64,000 bases of DNA from Microvelia longipes. Taxonomy: Eukaryota; Arthropoda; Insecta; Hemiptera; Veliidae. A program made the position numbers and the translations under genes. Positions within the stretch are counted from its first letter, which is position 1. Every line of letters starts with the position of its first letter. This document shows, in pieces, positions 1 to 10,359 of this stretch. The notes beneath the pieces are model-generated. The model worked only from the letters and a program-made list of their open reading frames with translations. It had not been told where the DNA came from and did not search any database. The stretch is taken from assembly GCA_018340805.1 (NCBI GenBank), contig JACMZG010001908.1:35552506-35616505 (forward strand), written 5' to 3'.

Positions 1-40
1 ATTATGTTCTTTTATAATTGGCGATATAAAAGAACATAAT
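1..40. repeat. Short perfect hairpin
   Basis: Bases 1-16 are the exact reverse complement of bases 25-40, with an 8-nt loop. It lies directly against the inverted-repeat element that starts at 41. The window begins here, so it may be part of something larger to the left. Confidence 0.7.
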
Positions 41-482
41 AGTCTGGCATGTATGGTAATCTGATTACCAAAATGTGTTATTCTACGGTAACTTTAAAAT
101 GTTAAATTATAACATACCTTTAAATTAATTATTTCAAAAACTGTGTCATATCCAAAACAATTTATTACCAATTTAATTGAATTCCGATATTGTTTCCGAG
201 CTATCGTTTGGCATACATAAAACCTATTATCCATTTATAATAAAAAATAAGCTTACCGATAATCCAGAATTCAACACTTTTATTACATTGTATGGGAAAA
301 AAAGATCTAGGAAAAATTATCATCGGAATTCAGCGATATTGGTGTCAAGTTTTCTAGGATATCAGTTTGTAGGGATCAGTTTCAGAAACGATCCATATAA
401 TGGTATGCTCCAATTTAACTTTTTTTTAAGTTACCGTAGAAAACACATTTTGGTAATCAGATTACCATACTTGCCTGACAAT
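41..482. mobile_element. MITE-like element with about 60-bp terminal inverted repeats
   Basis: Bases 41-100 reappear inverted at about 420-482 with few mismatches. Each terminal repeat contains the small palindrome GGTAATCTGATTACC. The interior is about 320 bp and A+T-rich. An open frame at 177-485 (102 codons) runs straight into the right terminal repeat and has no family I recognise, so I treat it as non-coding. The size and structure fit a non-autonomous DNA transposon; a target-site duplication is not clear, so the superfamily is not assigned. Confidence 0.6.
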
Positions 483-3400
483 TAGCTAACCAATAATTGG
501 GTATTTGAACTTCCAGTGGTCGACTTAGACCAATTTTATCGCTATAGCTCCGTATGGATGTGAGAAATCATGGTGCTGTATTTGAAATATACCACTATGT
601 ATAAGGGAAACTGCTACTTTGGCTGCGTGTGTTACAGAACACAATTAAATTTTCAGGCAATTTATTTTTTTTTAAATTACTAGTTTTTTGCATTTTTATG
701 AAACTTTAATGATTTTACTTCCTCTGCTCCTTTTTTTATATTTTTTTTTTCATGTTTTATTAGTTTGTAGTTTTATGTTTTAACTATTTTATCTTTTTAA
801 CTTTCTTTTTATTTCAGTTTTTATGACAAACTTATTTTATTTAAATTAAGATTTAGCTATTTATTTTTAACTTTCGTTTTGAATTTCTTATGGGTCATCA
901 GACCCATAAGAAATTAGAAAATTAGAAAATTAAGCACTAGACTGAAAAAAATATGCAAATGCGTGTTAAGTAATTGCGTGTTCGGCAGTTGGTAGAGTAA
1001 GTTATTTGCGGCAGAACTTCGGTGATTGTTATTTCTACTACTGGGAAGTGTTAATATTTTCTCCTATATTGAATGAAATAAGTTTCTTGTTTTGCTAGAT
1101 ATCTTTGTTTTAAAAAGAAAGAATAGTAGGTAACAGTAGTAGGTAGTAGTGTAGGCAACATTTGTAGCAGGAGAGGTAAAAGGATGCTTCAGAGATAGAG
1201 GAGGGTTCTGGGTCAGTGTTTGTTCCAGGTGGTTTATTAGTATTTCAGGGCTAGACGAATGGGGAGGTTCTTATGTTATAAGAAGTCTCTTAAATTTGAC
1301 GATTTTTTTGGAACGTTACCGTGGGTAGTGGAGAAAATAGTTTAGCAGTCAAAGAGACTTAACTAGGTAGTATAAGTGTCTTTGTCCGCTGTGCTCAATT
1401 GTGTTGAAAGAATCATATGACCGTCTTTTCAACAATTTGTTCATGAAATATAGTCTGGAATGATGATAAGTAGTGAATAGATAAAACGAGTTAGCTCCGG
1501 GTGGGCGAATTGGAAGTGAATTAGTGCTGTAGTTTGGAACTCAAGTAATTAGTTTGGATAACTACGAAATGAGAGATCTGGCTTAGAAGCACAAGGAATA
1601 GAGCGTAGCTCTATTCTGGAGAAAGCAGTGAGTATAAATACCTTTAGATTTGGATAAAAATGCTTGGAATGAAGGAACTTAGATACGCTAGAAAACACTT
1701 AGAAGAGGCACTCTCTATTAGTTAGGAACTATGTATTTTTTACTATTTCAAGATGTATTGACAGTATAAATGGTTTTATCTATGTTCAACTAGTTTACAT
1801 GTCTCAGACCATGTTGTTTCCTCTTGTTGTACAGATGTAGCAGGGTCTATTCGACTTTATATTGTTATTCCTCAACCGTATTCTTTTAACCTATAGGATG
1901 CATTAAGAATAACTAGTCCGATTTATAGTTTGAGTCTGTATTTATTCGTTAAGGACCTATACGATATAAACAGTAATATTTTTAATGATACCTTTTCTTG
2001 CGTTGATGTCAATTCCTCTATAAACATGATATTCTGCTTAGAAGCGATACATGGAAATAAGTGGGCGTTAAAACTGGACTTCTGTGTAAAGCATAAATAA
2101 CTGAAATGATCTCTAAAACTAGAGTTTCCAGTCCTCTAGTAAAACCCTACTGCTGCTAACAATTAGCTTTAAAAAAGTTGAAAGAAATGTTACACGTTTT
2201 TGGACCATAGTATTTCATAAAGGGGTGCTGGCATGCAAATTAGTTGATCCTAGAAATGTGTCCGATGGGACATATTTTAGGGGTTGTGAGAAACTGTAAA
2301 TAAAAAAACATTTGAAAATGAAAATTTTCCCTTTGGAATTGAAAAACATGTTTACATTTTGATAAGTTAGAGCTGTTAGCTGTTTGTCACATTTTGTTAG
2401 AAAACGTTTTGATGTATTATAATATTAGAGAATTCCCTTAAGGCTTTATTAGCGCTAAGAGAAAAAAAACTCGACAAGAAAGTTTTTTTTTTCAGCTTTA
2501 CTGAGTATTTATTTTATTGATCATGGATCTTTAAGTACGTTATCTATTTATATTTTACGCCGTAATATTTATTCCCTCTAACAACGACCTTACATTTATC
2601 CAAATCGCAAATTAGCGCTTATCCTTATTGAAACAATCAGCTTTGCATATTAAGGCTTTTTCAATGAAAAGTATAAAGTGGGTTGATTAATATGCTATCA
2701 AAAATCGTAAGATGCAACAGACTCAAAATTTGCTAAAATAATAGCGGAGCAACTATTTTGGGTAATTCGAAAAAAGGTACGTGTGCCTCAGCCTTAACAT
2801 CCCAAACTATATGGATTATTAATGAAACTATATTCATGAATTTACATATACATGAACCTGAATATATATATTCAGTTAATACATGAACTATATTCTGTAT
2901 TAATGAACTTGTTTAATTATTTAAGTATTATTGAATTTATCAGGTTTAGTTTTAAATATTATCAGACATATTGTTTATTTAATACTTAATTTAACTCAAT
3001 TTAATTGAATATTTTCAGTTTATATTTTCTGTGACATTTCTTTTATTTTGTTTGCTTTAAACTGCATAAATTTTTAAACTAATGTCCGTTTTGATGCGTT
3101 TTTATTAGATCCATAAAAACACTTAACATGTATGATAGATACTCTTTAGGAGTTGGTAGCGGGGAATTTAGTTACATTTTATAGTAGTTGCAGTAGATGT
3201 CTACTTGTCTAAAGTACTTATTAAGATAATTATTATCACTAACAGTGTTGCAAAACTTATTATTTTATCGAATCATATTAATTCAATTGAATCGCGGAAT
3301 CGAATATTAAGATTTATATATGAAAGTAAAAAAAAACATTGAGTGTTTTTTTAGCTCTTTAGTTTGTTCTGAACTCATTTTTAAGCTCTCAATCAATCTT

Positions 3401-4797
3401 TATCTGTCAAATTGACTGAGTATTCTTTTACATGATTTATTTTATTACGATTTTTTCAATCAAAACCATCAATGTATTTGTTGCATTGTTGGATAAAATA
3501 TTGTATTGTATACAGTAAAGCTATTAGGCGTGGAACTAAATATCTTTAAGTACTTTCCAGACGTAGACTATAAGCCCTGTTTCAACCTTTTAGAAAAAAG
3601 TAGGGGATTTATAAAGTACGTAAAAATCATATTTACAAAGGATTGACTGGTAAGATAATAATTGACTGATTAGATTGGTAATCTAAATCAAAATGCTTCA
3701 TTAGATATTTCATTTTAGCTAATTCCACTGGAAAACAATAAAATCGAAACTAATGCAGATAATAAAATTTAACTTCTTAATGTAAAGTTGACGATGTAAT
3801 AATATAAATCATTATATAAGTTTTTTTTAAATTTCAGCCTGTTCAGATAACATATAAAAATTTTGTGAATGTTTGCTGAATCTCTTAGAGACTGTTAACA
3901 TTATTATTAATCCATTGAACTACACCTAGCATTATATCTAATACTTTTTCTCTTTGTCCCCATTATGATTCCATCTTTTTATTCTTATAAGGTCAATTTG
4001 AAAGAAGGGTTTTGTAATAAATACGTCTTGTTGTATCAATTATCTATTTCTTGAATATCAAACCATCTGTTGCTTCGATATAGAAACCGTTTACTTAGAG
4101 TATTAATTATAGCGTTGCTATATTTGTAATAGTTGGTCTACACTTAATTTTTCATATTTTTTATTTCGCAAGCTCTATTGAAGTGTAACTGATTTTTATA
4201 TTAACCAAAGAACTGTTCTCGCTTTCAATATTAAATTAAAGAGAGAGTAGTGTATAGAAGGGAGTATGTGGCTATTATATTTTTGTGTTAAGCATCCTAC
4301 AACACAGAGGGATCTGGTAGAGCTTGTGAACCTACTTGCCTGGTGGTTAGTAGGTTCACTTACCTACTTCATCATTTCATTTCCACCTCTTACCTCTACC
4401 CAAATTCTATCATACCTAATAAGTATAGTCTATCAATTAACATCTTTATCATGTGTATATTATACTAAAAAGCCTCTATGTTTTAGTCTTTATAAATTTT
4501 ATTTTCCTATGTACAATATTTATTTGAATTATTTTATTATATATTATTGATCGGACGCCAGTGGGTTCTTCATTAGACGGTTATATGGTACGATATTTGA
4601 TGTTCGTACATCTCGCGATGTCTGCCATGAAAATTGATCGATTTTTATCGCTTTTGGTGTGCGTGTAGTAATAATTACATGTCAGCGTTGTATAGTTGTT
4701 TTAACAAAATGTATTATCTTCTGTATCAAAATTAAGTTATATATCGTTTTAAAGCTCTTAAAGAGTAAAACAATATAACATATGACTCATGTGAAAC
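483..4797. other. A+T-rich intergenic or intronic DNA, no recognised gene
   Basis: No coding sequence, RNA gene or repeat family recurring in this window was recognised, apart from the hairpin at 882-915. A 94-codon open frame at 4266-4550 translates to a hydrophobic A+T-rich peptide. Part of it is a short inverted repeat (4326-4336 with 4349-4359), and I do not regard it as a gene. Confidence 0.5.
882..915. repeat. Perfect 15-bp hairpin
   Basis: Bases 882-896 pair exactly with 901-915 around the loop ATCA. It is isolated, and no similar hairpin elsewhere in the window shares its sequence. Confidence 0.75.
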
Positions 4798-5365
4798 AAT
4801 CGGGTACGGGGTACCTCGTACTTTAACTTATCAATTCGGATTCGCTAAGCTCATTCTCCCTTCTTCAAACTCTCTTCTCTCGCCCTCACAATATAAAAGT
4901 CGTTAAATTTATACTGCAATTCGTTTTAGAACTCGTTTTGCTCGTCCTTAGATATATAAAAATCTTTAATATAAAAATGTATAAATATAACCATTTCATT
5001 CCCAGCAGTCACCCATCCTGGCACTGACCACGCTTAATGCTGCTTAACTTTTATGACCCAACCAAAATCAATGATATACTTGTCCAATTAAAAATTAAAT
5101 TGAGTGTACTTATTTATTGCGTAAAGATATGCACTTGTACCGAATTTCAACTCAATTGAACTATTTTACGATTTTTACTTTTCTCATTTATATCGTAGGT
5201 ATATGTAATACAGACACACACACACAGATATTCAGACAGACAACTTTGTGAAAACTACCTAGGAGGCCTGTTACACCTGAAACGGATAATTCAGTTAACA
5301 TCCCGGTTTTTGATTTTTTTTGTAAACACAATACTCTCCTAAATACCTACCTATATCCAAAAACT
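4798..5365 (-). mobile_element. Family A repeat (5S-related), internally deleted copy
   Basis: On the minus strand this copy carries the tail ending TACCCGATT (4798-4830), degenerate GAGCGAAGCGAG motifs, and the 5S rRNA-like segment at about 5001-5047 (AAGCAGCATTAAGCGTGG, then GGATGGGTGACTGCTGGGA). It then passes to the head region (about 5210-5365, with ATTGTGTTTACA and AAACCGGGATG). The middle of the full-length unit is missing. A head motif also occurs in plus orientation near 5166-5205, because the head itself is a hairpin. Confidence 0.7.
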
Positions 5366-5500
5366 GGACCAGAAAATATCCGCCATTCATGTATCCGCCG
5401 TTCAAACAACTCACTATTTAAACAAGACAATATTAAGAAGTTATCCGTCATTCGCATCCTCAACTCAACTTAATTAACAAATGTCCTCAACTATAAAAGA

Positions 5501-5890
5501 ACTACCTGTCTAAAAATTCTAAAAAAAATCATTAACATAGTGTGGACTATAGAAAACAAGATACTAAAGCCCATACGCGTGCACTTCTTCAATTATGGAC
5601 CCGTTTCAGCAATGATATCATAAAAATAATGATATTTCACTGTTTTCCACAAATTGTGGAAAGACAAGCTGTCTATAAATTCTAAGAAAATTCACTAATA
5701 TAGCGTGCACTATAACAAACAAGATACTAAAGCCCATGCGCCTGCACCTCTTCAATTATGGACCCGTTTTAGCACTTACTTAAAAATAATAATATTTTAC
5801 TGTTTTTACAAATTGTAGAAGAACTAGTTGTCTAAAAATTTTGTAAAAATTCTCAAGTATAGATTATACTATGACAAAAAAGAAATCATA
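5501..5890 (+). repeat. Direct repeat of about 163 bp, two units plus a partial third
   Basis: The block containing AAGATACTAAAGCCCAT occurs at 5558 and again at 5721 (period 163). Each unit holds the inverted motif TTTCCACAAATTGTGGAAA or a decayed form, and the phrase CAATTATGGACCCGTTT. A third unit starts near 5830 and decays. The same unit recurs inverted at 6395-6600, beyond the family D palindrome, so the whole block is a nested foldback. Confidence 0.7.
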
Positions 5891-5957
5891 ATCCTATTTG
5901 AAAAGCAATAATAGAAGAATCAGCTACCGTCGATACTTGCTGTTGGATATAAATATC

Positions 5958-5994
5958 CCTGGACCGGTTTCGGCATAACGCCATCATCAGCAGG
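5958..5994 (-). ncRNA. Hammerhead-ribozyme-like core, minus strand
   Basis: Read on the minus strand: CCTG, then CTGATGA, then GGC-loop-GCC, then GAAA, then a short palindromic stem III (CCGG), then the expected GUC cleavage triplet, then CAGG, which pairs with the initial CCTG. The order matches a type I hammerhead with minimal stem III. One extra U between the CUGAUGA core and the GGC stem is a departure from the consensus and may reduce or abolish activity. Confidence 0.5.
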
Positions 5995-6156
5995 CGGGGC
6001 AACACTCGAGCTCTCAACTAATAAAGTTAAATCAGTGATTAACTTCTAGTCTCAATGAGCACGACGAGCCCTCTGAAGATGGCTCGTCGTGCTCATTGAG
6101 ACTAGAAGTTAATCACTGATTTAACTTTATTAGTTGAGAGCTCGAGTGTTGCCCCG

Positions 6157-6193
6157 CCTGCTGATGATGGCGTTATGCCGAAACCGGTCCAGG
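6157..6193 (+). ncRNA. Hammerhead-ribozyme-like core, plus strand
   Basis: Stem I strands are CCTG (6157-6160) and CAGG (6190-6193). The core is CTGATGA (6161-6167), stem II is GGC/GCC around GTTAT (6169-6179), and GAAA is at 6180-6183. Stem III is a short CC/GG palindrome, with predicted cleavage after C6189. Minimal palindromic stem III is typical of Penelope-type hammerheads, which are thought to act as dimers. The unpaired U at 6168 is the same oddity as on the other arm. Confidence 0.5.
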
Positions 6194-6394
6194 GATATTT
6201 ATATCCAACAGCAAGTATCGACGGTAGCTGATTCTTCTATTGCTTCTTCAACTTGCGGTAAATTATAACCTTTTTAATGAAAAGCAATAATTCGCTATGT
6301 ACAAAGTAGTGACTAAAAACGTTATGTTATGCCTAAAATAGTTAAAAAAATGTAGAATAAACTTTGTAAATAAGAGTTTAAGAAGGAACTAAAA

Positions 6395-6600
6395 AGTATC
6401 AATAAGATTTGTTATGTACAACGTTGTGCTGATATAAAATTGATATAAGTGCTGAAACGGGTCCATAATTGAAGAGGTGCACGCGTATGGGCTTTTTTAT
6501 AGTGCACGCTATATTAGTATATGTTATTAGAATTTTTAGACAGCTAGTTTTTCCACAATTTGTGGAAAACAGTGAAATATCATTATTATACACCCTGAGC
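6395..6600 (-). repeat. Inverted copy of the 163-bp unit
   Basis: The reverse complement matches the units at 5501-5890, including the ACGCGTGCAC, GGACCCGTTTCAGCACTT and TTTTCCACAAATTGTGGAA segments. Open frames on both strands here (6399-6605 and 6469-6669) are repeat-derived and not considered genes. Confidence 0.7.
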
Positions 6601-6707
6601 AACAATTCTATACTCTCTGTACTTAGTATATCTAATCTTTACCCTGAGATGTTAGTTTTATTTTACTAATGCATAAATAAGGAAAAATGAGTTGTGGAGT
6701 TTCAAGT

Positions 6708-6774
6708 AATGAAATAAAACAGAGTCTCTCCACTAATGATCATCATTAGTGGAGAGACTCTGTTTTATTTCATT
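6708..6774. repeat. Perfect 32-bp hairpin with 3-nt loop, flanked by direct repeats
   Basis: Bases 6708-6739 are the exact reverse complement of 6743-6774, with loop TCA. The motif TGCATAAATAAG lies on both sides (about 6670-6681 and 6778-6789). That could be a target-site duplication of a tiny foldback insertion, although the spacing to the arms is not equal on the two sides. Confidence 0.75.
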
Positions 6775-6789
6775 CATTGCATAAATAAG

Positions 6790-7565
6790 TTTTATTCTTT
6801 TCTTTCTAATGTTTTTGCAATATCCCTTTTTAAGTAATTTTAATAAAATGTCAAATATATATTGGTGGTTTTTGTTTACACACATTCTCTTCTTTCTCTA
6901 TCTCTTTTTATCCCTCTCACTTTTATCTCATTTCTTCAAGCTTATATTTCCCCACACATACCTTTGTTTTAATTTTTAAAAATTACAATTACCTACTACC
7001 CCTCCCCTATGGGGTTGTTTCAATAAACATTTGATATTTTTTTTTATTAATTAACCCAAGAATTAAACCATGCGAAACAATCCCATTTATAACATGTTAT
7101 ATTCGCAACATATTCTGTGTGTTTTAATTAAATAAACATAACGTATTGAATATTTTTTGTAATATTTCTGTTGCTGAATTTGTATTTGTAAAAAAATAAT
7201 TAGACGTTTTCTTGTTTTGTATACCTTCCAATACGTGCTGTTTTAGATTGGGATTTTATTTTATTTTACAAATTGTATCTTTATTCAGGCAGGAAAATAA
7301 AGCATTGCTGGACTAATTTTAGGACAGAATGTAGCATTAGTCATAAATGACAGCTACTTAATCTCATGAATGACCGCTATTTTACCAACTTTGGGATTTT
7401 TATACGCTGGGCTCAATACAATAAAATGTCTTAAATATCCCTTGACGGAGAAATAACATTTTCCAGGCTGGTTAAATTAGTTAATTGACAATTTTTTTTA
7501 AACAATCAATTATTTATTTATTTAGGGTTTATGACTATTTATTTCGGGACAGTAGTTTTGGGGAG
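6790..7565. other. A+T-rich DNA, nothing recognised
   Basis: No gene or repeat family was recognised. A poly(T) run at about 7569-7590 ends the segment and sits between two similar short phrases (AGCTACCCTAT and AGCACCCTATAT), possibly marking the junction with the LINE fragment that follows. Confidence 0.45.
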
Positions 7566-7599
7566 CTACCCTATTTTTTTTTTTTTTTTTGGTAGCACC

Positions 7600-8268
7600 C
7601 TATATTTTTCATGGGTATTTTTGAAGCTATCATCAGTTCTCTTCCTACTCAGGAAATTATCAGAAGTATTGGATGTGAAAACCATGATATCAGTGTACTA
7701 CACCTACTTCTTTTCAAGAATGTCTTATTGTGCTGCCTTGTGGGGAACCAGTACCAGTGCTCTAAATATTTTTCTACTCCAAAAAAAGGCCCTGCGTATA
7801 ATTTTTAACTTACAATATTCTGAAACGTGTAAGCCCTATTTTAAGAAATTCTCTCTTATGACTCTACCATCTTTTGTTATTTATAACTTGCTTTTATCTA
7901 TTCACTCGGAAAGTAACCACCATAGAAATATTGATAATCAGAACTATAATACTAGATATAACCATATGATATTAGTACCTCACTGTAGACTTCAGAAAAC
8001 TTTTAATTCGCCTAAAATAGTTGCCATTAAAATGTATAATTGCCTGAAGCCTAAAACTCAAAACTTAGAGTTAACAGCATTCGCTAAGCAAATAAAAACA
8101 TATTTGATTACGGAAGCTTTTTATTCTATAAACGATTTTATAAATGATTGTTCTTTGTAATTAACTTAAGATTTGGCTCAGAGACACAATTGTAATTTTA
8201 CTTTTGTAATTTTATGTATTTGTATCAACTCTTAGAAAATAAATAAATAAATAATAAAAAAAATAAAT
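7600..8268 (+). mobile_element. 5'-truncated non-LTR retrotransposon 3' end
   Basis: This is the C-terminal piece of a reverse-transcriptase ORF followed by about 80 bp of 3' UTR and an A-rich tail of AAATA units (about 8238-8268). Severe 5' truncation with a simple-repeat tail is the usual outcome of target-primed reverse transcription. It is a different LINE from the helicase-bearing one at 14-20 kb: the C-terminal protein and the tail sequence are unlike. Confidence 0.8.
7630..8160 (+). pseudogene. LINE reverse transcriptase, C-terminal fragment (jockey-like)
   Basis: This open frame encodes the region downstream of the RT catalytic core. It shows the pattern YYTYFFSRMSYCAALWG, then LQKKALRII, then CKPYFKK, a spaced NYNTRYN, and a C-terminal lysine-rich helix. 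That series is characteristic of the post-thumb region of jockey-superfamily and related insect LINE polymerases. The catalytic FADD box, palm and endonuclease are absent because the copy is truncated. The frame is intact to its TAA at 8158-8160, so the insertion is not extremely old. Upstream in-frame sequence (from 7531) reads through a poly(T) tract and is not part of the protein. Non-functional as a mobile element. Confidence 0.8.
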
Positions 8269-8507
8269 GTAATTTTTGTACTTTATTTTAGTAGCAGTGA
8301 TTTCTGTTTGCTATATTCTTTTGCTGCTTAACTTTTGCAACAATGTGATTTATTTAAGGGTCGAAATTATTCATATAGGTAATGTCAAGATGACTTAAAT
8401 ATATATAAATGAATATAATTAATTCATTTTGCTTGCACCAAGAATCACTTTATATTTTAGAATATTAATATACTTCCAAAATATTCTTCCCATCGGACGT
8501 GAATAAA

Positions 8508-8620
8508 AAACCGGATACGGGTACCTCGGAACATTTCGTCATCACATCGAATTCACTACGCTCATCTTCCTTACTTCGGACTCGTTTCGCTCTCCTAGTG
8601 AATGCTTGTTCTGTGTGATT
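8508..8620 (-). mobile_element. Family A repeat, tail fragment
   Basis: On the minus strand this ends GAGGTACCCGTATCCGG and contains degenerate AGAGCGAAACGAGTCCGAAGT and GATGAGCGTAGTGAATTCGA motifs. Head and 5S-like segments are missing. Confidence 0.6.
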
Positions 8621-8917
8621 TTGAACAAAATTCTATGATATATGTCATACAACAGCTTTGTGATAAATTTTATTATAAAGCCAGGTTAAATTGTTCCAAT
8701 TTAACTTTTCATTGTTACTAAAATAGTTGATATAGTTTTTATATTTGGGTAATACTAGGCAAACAAAATTGTACATTTAAACTCGCATGAGTCATTTATA
8801 CCCAGCATTTTCCAAAGTCCAGGACCATGTTTTCCCAAATTTATTGGATATAGGATGAATTTTTAAAGATCTCTAGTTGATTCATAAAAAAGCGCTATTA
8901 ATAATTTTAAATCAGAC

Positions 8918-9240
8918 TTGGTACAAAATTCAACTTTTGGGAGACCAGAACCCCATTAAAACCCCGGTTATCTGATATTTAAATATTTTTTTTTAACAAA
9001 ATTGCGAAATTACGGATTAAACTTTTTCGCCGAGACATTATAGGAAGCTAAATCGAATAAAACCAGTCCAGAGTCGATAGGATCACTCTTAAAGTTCAAG
9101 AAGTCAAAGAACTGTGAATAATTAACGGAGAAACCTAAAATACGGCCGTAGGGTATCGTTTTAGATTTTGTTTGGGGCGCTAATTTGAAAAAAATCAGTC
9201 TGGAATCCAGTACAAGCACCCTTCGCTTTTGCCAGATTAT
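8918..9240. repeat. Family B relic (diverged)
   Basis: The order of short matches follows the left arm of the family B copies: TTGGTACAAAATTCAAC, GGGAGACCAGAACCC, then a module with CGAATAAAACCAGTCC, GTCGATAGGATCACTCT and AGGGTATCGTTTTAGA. Divergence is considerable. The minus-strand open frame 9010-9219 is simply this module read in one frame and is not a gene. Confidence 0.5.
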
Positions 9241-9779
9241 GATTTTGTTATCAGCGATAGTTTTTTATCGCCATATTTACAATATCTAAGTTATAACTCT
9301 GCCGTAACAAATTTTACGGGAAGGTCTGCAAATTTATCAAAATAGAGTGTTAAGCAAGAAAGCACCCATTTCAAAGGAAATATGCCAGGCTTGCTTCTGC
9401 GCCAGAATTATTTATCTTTTAAAACTCCTAATAAAATTATGTCTTGTGAATTTTCGCCAGAAAATTATTTTTTTTTGATTGTTCGGATAACGGAAGTAAT
9501 ATTATACCTGATTTTTTTTTACTAATACATTATAAAAAATAGCATGTTCGGAAATAATAAAACAACTTACAAAATATAATGTTGAAATATCTTTTAGAAT
9601 TCAATTTTATATTTAAATAGTTGTTCTCGTGATAACATCCTATATATGTAATGTTTATAGACTTTAGTTTTGTATTTTATTATTTATAAAGATTATTTAA
9701 TCATTACAAATAATTTCAATCATGTATATTGTAATGTTTAAATGTGAACTGTGGTAAATAATGGAAAATCAAAATAACG

Positions 9780-9960
9780 ATGGATGAAACATAATTTTCA
9801 ACTAGTGTGTCATTTTTATGTTTTTGGGCTAGAAAATCAAATGAAACCGGTCCGGTATCGATGCGATCAACCAATGTAACCAAAACCCGGCTATTTAATA
9901 GTATATTTGGTGTCACAAATGTCACCAACATTTAACAAATTTCGTTACTTTTGGATCTCT
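9780..9960. repeat. Family B module relic
   Basis: Contains GAAACCGGTCCGGTATCGAT and GCGATCAACC, matching the CCGGTCCGAAGTCGATACGA module found three times per family B copy. The minus-strand frame at 9716-9931 overlaps it and is not considered coding. Confidence 0.5.
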
Positions 9961-10019
9961 GAATAGTATTAAACTAGTCGGGTTCAGATATAGGTTCCGG
10001 AGAAATTTTTTTATCAATA

Positions 10020-10064
10020 TATTTTTACTTCATGAGTTTTGTATAAACTCATGAAGTAAAAATA
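10020..10064. repeat. Perfect 20-bp hairpin
   Basis: Bases 10020-10039 pair exactly with 10045-10064 around loop TGTAT. Just downstream, at about 10075-10112, is a degenerate tRNA-like A-box piece (TCTGGCGCAGTGGCCGGCAA) related to the family B modules. Confidence 0.75.
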
Positions 10065-10359
10065 AAAAGTAAATCTGGCGCAGTGGCCGGCAAGATAGGG
10101 GAATTTTCTAAAAGATGAGATATTTTGTCCATGAATAGCCAGAATCTATGTTAAACATAGTTAAGTGAATTTCAATTATATGAGTTCACACACATAAATG
10201 CATGTAATAAAACCCTCATACATTTGTGGAATATACATTTTTATTCTACCACTTGTTCATTTTTCTTTTTCTGCAATGAGTATACCAAAGAACAATCATT
10301 TGGGCTTAAAGTAATAAATATGATAAAATAATATATAAATAATAAATATCATAAAAATC

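Larger units (their letters stand above)
5904..6245. mobile_element. Family D palindrome, Penelope-like inverted repeat
   Basis: The left arm (5904-6070) and right arm (6081-6245) are near-perfect reverse complements of about 166 bp, separated by a 10-bp loop. Each arm carries CTGATGA, GCCGAAACCGGTC and the phrase TATCCAACAGCAAGTATCGA. A second copy lies at 58603-58982 with a longer loop. Hammerhead-type cores of this form are known from the terminal repeats of Penelope-like retroelements, so I read this as a head-to-head relic of such a terminal repeat. No reverse transcriptase or GIY-YIG coding sequence is present. Confidence 0.65.

Noticed and set aside
177..485. 102-codon plus-strand open frame
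   Set aside because: It runs into the right terminal inverted repeat of the element at 41-482 and shows no domain.
4266..4550. 94-codon hydrophobic open frame resembling a membrane protein
   Set aside because: Composition is what A+T-rich DNA gives by chance, it spans a small inverted repeat, and no family or splice structure is visible.
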